NCBI GenBank assembly: GCA_030533035.1
Contig: JAUNJW010000073.1
Coordinates: 1 to 8,908, forward strand
Length of the DNA stretch: 8,908 bases
Source of the DNA: Erysipelotrichaceae bacterium
Lineage (GTDB): Bacteria > Bacillota_I > Bacilli_A > Erysipelotrichales > Erysipelotrichaceae
Direction: 5' to 3'
The notes under the pieces are model-generated. The model searched no databases, was not told the DNA's origin, and saw only the letters and a list, made by a program, of their open reading frames with translations. Every line of letters begins with the position of its first letter. Within the stretch, counting starts at the first letter, position 1. Shown here one piece after another: positions 5,962 through 8,908 of this stretch. Position numbers and translations under genes: made by a program.

Positions 5962-5970
5962 TGCTATGAT
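5962..5970 (+). promoter_or_regulatory. extended -10 promoter of the HAD/lipoprotein operon
   Basis: TGcTATGAT is an extended -10 element with five of six hexamer matches. No good -35 lies at 16-18 nt, which is tolerated by extended -10 promoters. Initiation near 5977 leaves a leader of about 21 nt holding AAGGAGG (5983-5989), 8 nt before the ATG. Confidence 0.6.
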
Positions 5971-5997
5971 AAATTCAGATCCAAGGAGGAAATTACA

Positions 5998-6645
5998 ATG
6001 CTTAAAGGCGCAATTTTTGATATGGACGGACTGATGTTCGACACAGAGCAGATCTGGCAGAAAAACTGGAATAAAACTGCCGCTGAAATGGGCATCGAGC
6101 TGGCCGAAGATTTCAAATACAGCATCTGCGGCACATCCGGAAAACTCATGAACAGCGTCATTGAAAAATACTACGGTGTTGAGGACGGTTCTGAGATCGC
6201 CGCCCTGGTCAAACAGCGTGTCCATGATGACCTGATTGAGTTTACTCCCGAAAAGCCGGGCGTCCACGAAATTCTTGAATTCTTCCGTGAGAAGGGCGTC
6301 AGGATGGCAGTCGCTTCCAGTTCCACCGAAGAAGTCATCCGCCGCAACCTGCAGAATACAAATACCGAAGACTATATTGAGGTGATTGTCAGCGGATCCG
6401 GCATGGCAAACGGCAAACCGGCTCCGGATATTTTCCTGAAAGCAGCTGAGGAGCTCGGCATTGCGCCGGAAGAATGCTATGTCTTTGAAGACGCGTTCAA
6501 CGGCGTCATGGCCGGATACAATGCCGGCTGCAGGACAATCATGATCCCCGACATGTCGCAGCCGACGGATGAAATCCGGGCTATGGCGACAGGCGGCGTC
6601 TATGATTCCCTGCTGGCAGCGATTGAGGCGCTGAAGGCTGAATGA
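5998..6645 (+). CDS. HAD-superfamily hydrolase, beta-phosphoglucomutase-like subfamily
   Basis: This is a 215-residue cytosolic phosphatase or phosphomutase. Motif I is DMDGLMFDTE with nucleophile D8 and acid/base D10. Motif II is in VASSS (105-109), motif III is K140 in GKPAPDIF, and motif IV is ED (164-165) in FEDAFNG. A helical cap lies at about residues 15-85, the usual small C1 cap. EDA replaces the common EDS. The natural substrate cannot be read from sequence; sugar phosphates or nucleotides are usual for such proteins, and beta-phosphoglucomutase itself is not specifically supported. The ATG at 5998 is chosen over an in-frame upstream ATG at 5932 because AAGGAGG precedes it by 8 nt and the protein then begins MLKGAIFDMDG as in the family. 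The upstream ATG falls before the predicted transcription start. The stop overlaps the next gene (ATGA). Confidence 0.88.
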   Translation: MLKGAIFDMDGLMFDTEQIWQKNWNKTAAEMGIELAEDFKYSICGTSGKLMNSVIEKYYGVEDGSEIAALVKQRVHDDLIEFTPEKPGVHEILEFFREKGVRMAVASSSTEEVIRRNLQNTNTEDYIEVIVSGSGMANGKPAPDIFLKAAEELGIAPEECYVFEDAFNGVMAGYNAGCRTIMIPDMSQPTDEIRAMATGGVYDSLLAAIEALKAE

Positions 6646-7184
6646 AAAAGTTTTTATTGATACTGCTGTCCGTCTTCCTGCCTGTGTTTTCTGCCTGCGC
6701 CACTCAGGCAAAAAGCGATATGAGCGGGTATGAGGGATTTACCGATGAGAACCATGTCTTCTATGACATGAGTGTCAGGGAAGCCGCAGAACAGATGGAA
6801 AAAGGGAAGACCTTTGTCATCTACTTCGGCTTTGCCAAGTGCCCCTGGTGCATCGACGCCGTGCCTGTCCTCAATGAAGAGGCGAAGAAAGCAGGCATGA
6901 AGGTCGGCTATGCGGATACCCGCAGGGATCCTTCCTGGCAGAGCAATCTTGACCTGGAGGATTATGATCTGCTGGTGGAAATCCTCGGCGACTATTTCGA
7001 GTATGACGACAACGGCATAAAACACCTGTACACGCCCCATGTCTTCTTCATCAAAGACGGCAAGGTTGTTTCCGAGCACAGCGGTACGGTCGAAGGACAT
7101 GTCGCCTATGAGCGGGAAATGACGCCGCAGGAACTTGAGGAACTCAGGGAAGCGTACAGGAAGGGCTTTGAACTTCTGGGCTGA
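6642..7184 (+). CDS. thioredoxin-like lipoprotein with CPWC active site
   Basis: The 180-residue product is predicted to be exported, with a thioredoxin fold. The N terminus MKKFLLILLSVFLPVFSAC is a signal peptide ending in a lipobox-like FSAC, with C19 as the lipidation site. Phe at -3 is less usual than Leu, so a plain secreted form is possible. The fold starts near residue 55 (TFVIYFGFAKCPWC); the redox pair C67/C70 is followed by a helix, and TP at 131-132 fits the cis-proline loop facing the active site. Such proteins act as thiol-disulfide reductants or oxidants at the outer face of the membrane, and the partner is unknown. It resembles the bacteriocin-accessory/PedC-like thioredoxins, but no bacteriocin gene is visible. 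Its ATG overlaps the HAD stop (ATGA), so translation is probably coupled; no separate promoter is seen. Confidence 0.82.
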   Translation: MKKFLLILLSVFLPVFSACATQAKSDMSGYEGFTDENHVFYDMSVREAAEQMEKGKTFVIYFGFAKCPWCIDAVPVLNEEAKKAGMKVGYADTRRDPSWQSNLDLEDYDLLVEILGDYFEYDDNGIKHLYTPHVFFIKDGKVVSEHSGTVEGHVAYEREMTPQELEELREAYRKGFELLG

Positions 7185-7193
7185 AACACCGTG

Positions 7194-7232
7194 AAACCGG
7201 CTGATGAAAATCATGCCGGTTTTCTTTCTTTT
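7194..7232 (+). terminator. Rho-independent terminator of the HAD-lipoprotein operon
   Basis: AAACCGGC (7194-7201) pairs with GCCGGTTT (7215-7222). The stem continues inward with TGAT/ATCA around a GAAA tetraloop, leaving T7214 bulged. A T-rich tail (TTTTCTTTCTTTT) follows. Confidence 0.88.
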
Positions 7233-7298
7233 GCGGATTCATCGGTGAAAACTTCAGAATTCTGCTCTGATCTCAGTGTTTTTGATCATGGGCATCTG

Positions 7299-7307
7299 TG
7301 CTAAAAT
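7299..7307 (+). promoter_or_regulatory. extended -10 promoter of the LTA-synthase-like gene
   Basis: TGcTAAAAT is an extended -10 element. TTGATC (7282-7287) lies upstream at a short 14-nt spacing, so the -35 may be unused. Predicted initiation near 7314 leaves a leader of only about 13 nt, and no strong ribosome binding site precedes the ATG at 7327. Confidence 0.5.
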
Positions 7308-7326
7308 ACTGCTGTTGTGAGCCTGT

Positions 7327-8908
7327 ATGGATAAAAACGGTTTTTTTGTACAGTCAGCACTGAAGTGCTTCATAGTCGCAATGTGCAGTGAAATGCTGTT
7401 CAGGTTTTTCAGTTTCCCGACGATGTTCGACCTGTCCCTGATCCGGATTACACTGTTTTCCTTTGCCTATGCCCTGATCGCGGCCGGCCTCTGCAGCCTG
7501 CTGCCGCTGTATCTCGGCCGGGCGGTGATTGCCGTTCTGAACTGGTTCCTGCCTATATATGCGGTGTTCCAGCTTGGCTACAACGGATTGCTCGGACATT
7601 ATATTTCACTGAAAAGCGCCGGGCAGGGAACGAAGGTCTCGGAATTCATCGAGCCTTTCCTCAACTGCCTGAAGCCGGAATACCTGCTGATATTCCTGGC
7701 GCCGCTGCTGGTGACAGTCTGGTCATTCAAAGTAAAGACAAAAAAGGAGACCGAACGCGCCGGCGTCGCCGTCTTTGTGGTGCTCGGCCTTCTTGTCAAC
7801 CTGGCCGGCGTCATCACCGTGCATGCGGCCGACCTGGATTCTCTCTACAACAATCCGGCGTATATTTCCAAGGGATTCATGGAATTCGGCCTCAACCGCT
7901 TCCTGATCCGCGACATGACCACCGGTCTGCGCAATACCGATGAAATCACCATCGAGGAAGAGGAGGAAGAGGAAGATCCCGCCACCGCCAATATCCGCCA
8001 GATTGATGACACGCACTGGAAGGAAGTCCGCGGCGGGGAAGAGGATGAAGTTCTCAAAACCATCGACTCCTATCTGCTCAACCGGCCTTCCACGGAATTC
8101 AATGAAATGACCGGAATCTTTGAAGGCAAAAACTTCATTTATATCATGGTTGAGTCACTTGACTACATGGCCTTTGACGAAGACCTGACGCCGACCCTGT
8201 GCCGGCTGATGAGAGAAGGGTGGGACTTTACCAACCATTACACACCGCGCTACAACTGCACAACCGGCGACACCGGCTTTATCACGGAGACCGGACTGAT
8301 TCCCGACAACGCGGTCTGTACGGAAAATGAATACAAGGACAACGCGTTCCCCAACGGCATTTTCCAGCAGTTTGTAAACGCAGGATATACAACCTCGGCC
8401 TATCACAACTGGTGGGACCAGTATTATGAAAGACGGACCTACTATGCCAATGAAGGCTGCCAGGTTTATCTGAACTACGATGACCTGCCCATCCACACCC
8501 TGACCGGCTGGCAGTCGGACCTGGAGCTGATGGAGCTTTCGGTTCCCAAGTTCATCAACGAGGATAAATTCATGACCGCGATCATCACCTCGGCCATGCA
8601 TTATCCGTATCAGAAATACTCGGTGCTCGGCACCCGCTATCTCGACAGGATCAACAAGGTCCACCCGGAGTATCCCGACGCTGTCAAATCCTATCTTTCC
8701 AAATCCATGGACTTCGACGCGGCAATGGAATACCTGCTGCAGGAACTTGAAAAGGCAGGGAAGCTGGACGACACGGTCATCATGTTCTTCAATGACCACC
8801 ATCCCTTTGAAATGGACGAGCAGACAATCGCCGATTATTCCAACACGCCGTTTGACCGGATGGAAGCCCTGAACATTGACCGCGGCCAGTGGATTGTCTA
8901 CAACCACG
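7327..8908 (+). CDS. LTA synthase family membrane sulfatase-like protein (partial, runs off the right edge)
   Basis: The frame stays open for 527 codons from ATG 7327 to the window end. About five hydrophobic segments (near 8-30, 38-64, 65-90, 119-134 and 145-167) precede an extracellular alkaline-phosphatase-like domain, the layout of lipoteichoic acid synthase LtaS. That enzyme transfers glycerol phosphate from phosphatidylglycerol to a growing polymer outside the membrane. Metal and catalytic residues can be matched: E276 in FIYIMVESL, nucleophile T313 in NCTTGDTGF, H360 in YHN, H425 in SAMHYP, and D490-H491 in FFNDHHPF. A run of seven Glu (210-216) sits in the linker between membrane part and enzyme. 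The polymer made could be lipoteichoic acid or another glycerol-phosphate decoration. An in-frame TGA lies 7 bases upstream, so 7327 is the first possible ATG, though its ribosome binding site is weak. Confidence 0.88.
   Translation, partial: MDKNGFFVQSALKCFIVAMCSEMLFRFFSFPTMFDLSLIRITLFSFAYALIAAGLCSLLPLYLGRAVIAVLNWFLPIYAVFQLGYNGLLGHYISLKSAGQGTKVSEFIEPFLNCLKPEYLLIFLAPLLVTVWSFKVKTKKETERAGVAVFVVLGLLVNLAGVITVHAADLDSLYNNPAYISKGFMEFGLNRFLIRDMTTGLRNTDEITIEEEEEEEDPATANIRQIDDTHWKEVRGGEEDEVLKTIDSYLLNRPSTEFNEMTGIFEGKNFIYIMVESLDYMAFDEDLTPTLCRLMREGWDFTNHYTPRYNCTTGDTGFITETGLIPDNAVCTENEYKDNAFPNGIFQQFVNAGYTTSAYHNWWDQYYERRTYYANEGCQVYLNYDDLPIHTLTGWQSDLELMELSVPKFINEDKFMTAIITSAMHYPYQKYSVLGTRYLDRINKVHPEYPDAVKSYLSKSMDFDAAMEYLLQELEKAGKLDDTVIMFFNDHHPFEMDEQTIADYSNTPFDRMEALNIDRGQWIVYNH

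Noticed and set aside
5932..5997. Upstream in-frame ATG that would extend the HAD protein by 22 residues
   Set aside because: It precedes the predicted transcription start, has no ribosome binding site, and the family begins at the DxD strand encoded just after ATG 5998.
5959..6711. 250-codon minus-strand open frame opposite the HAD gene
   Set aside because: It is a shadow of the HAD phosphatase and would run across that gene's promoter and the coupled junction.
7354..8063. Three short minus-strand open frames (72-97 codons)
   Set aside because: All are antisense to the membrane part of the LTA-synthase-like gene, lack ribosome binding sites and show no domain.
8155..8907. 250-codon minus-strand open frame at the right edge
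   Set aside because: It is antisense to the LTA-synthase-like gene, whose catalytic motifs are all in the + frame. It shows no recognisable domain or ribosome binding site.
1..8908. CRISPR array, tRNA/rRNA, toxin-antitoxin or defence system
   Set aside because: No regularly spaced repeats, tRNA cloverleaf, rRNA segment or small paired toxin-antitoxin ORFs were seen on either strand.

Overview
The window looks like a chromosomal segment of a low-oxygen, fermentative Bacillota, perhaps an Erysipelotrichales or related Firmicute of moderate GC content. The evidence is strong AAGGAGG-type ribosome binding sites, a two-gene Nfn-type electron-bifurcating transhydrogenase, an LtaS-like lipoteichoic-acid synthase, a Firmicutes-type phosphofructokinase with LPKTIDND, and a class C-like group II intron end. 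The taxon is inferred from gene content and style only.

Layout from left to right: bases 1-54 are the 3' end (end of domain V and all of domain VI) of a group II intron on the + strand. It abuts, in opposite orientation, the stop codon of a leftward operon nfnA-nfnB (2343 down to 61). A 197-bp divergent intergenic region follows, then a rightward MFS transporter (2541-3710). The transporter's stop codon is built into its terminator hairpin. A rightward AraC/GyrI-like regulator (3817-4716) comes next, then a leftward 6-phosphofructokinase (5874-4798), with back-to-back terminators between these convergent genes. After a divergent promoter region of about 120 bp, a rightward HAD phosphatase gene (5998-6645) overlaps by 4 bp a thioredoxin-like lipoprotein gene (6642-7184), which ends in a terminator. 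A long rightward membrane sulfatase of the LTA-synthase family starts at 7327 and runs off the right edge.

Functionally this is mostly central metabolism and envelope biology: NAD(P)H/ferredoxin balancing (NfnAB), the committed step of glycolysis (PfkA), a small phosphatase/redox pair, and envelope polymer synthesis. The MFS and AraC genes could form a ligand-responsive transport module, but the strong terminator between them argues for separate transcription. I do not see a clearly new multi-gene system. The observations most worth checking are the intron junction next to nfnB, an in-frame internal start in the AraC-family gene that could release its ligand-binding domain alone, and the unusual PFK active-site combination. 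No stretch above 300 bases lacks a gene.
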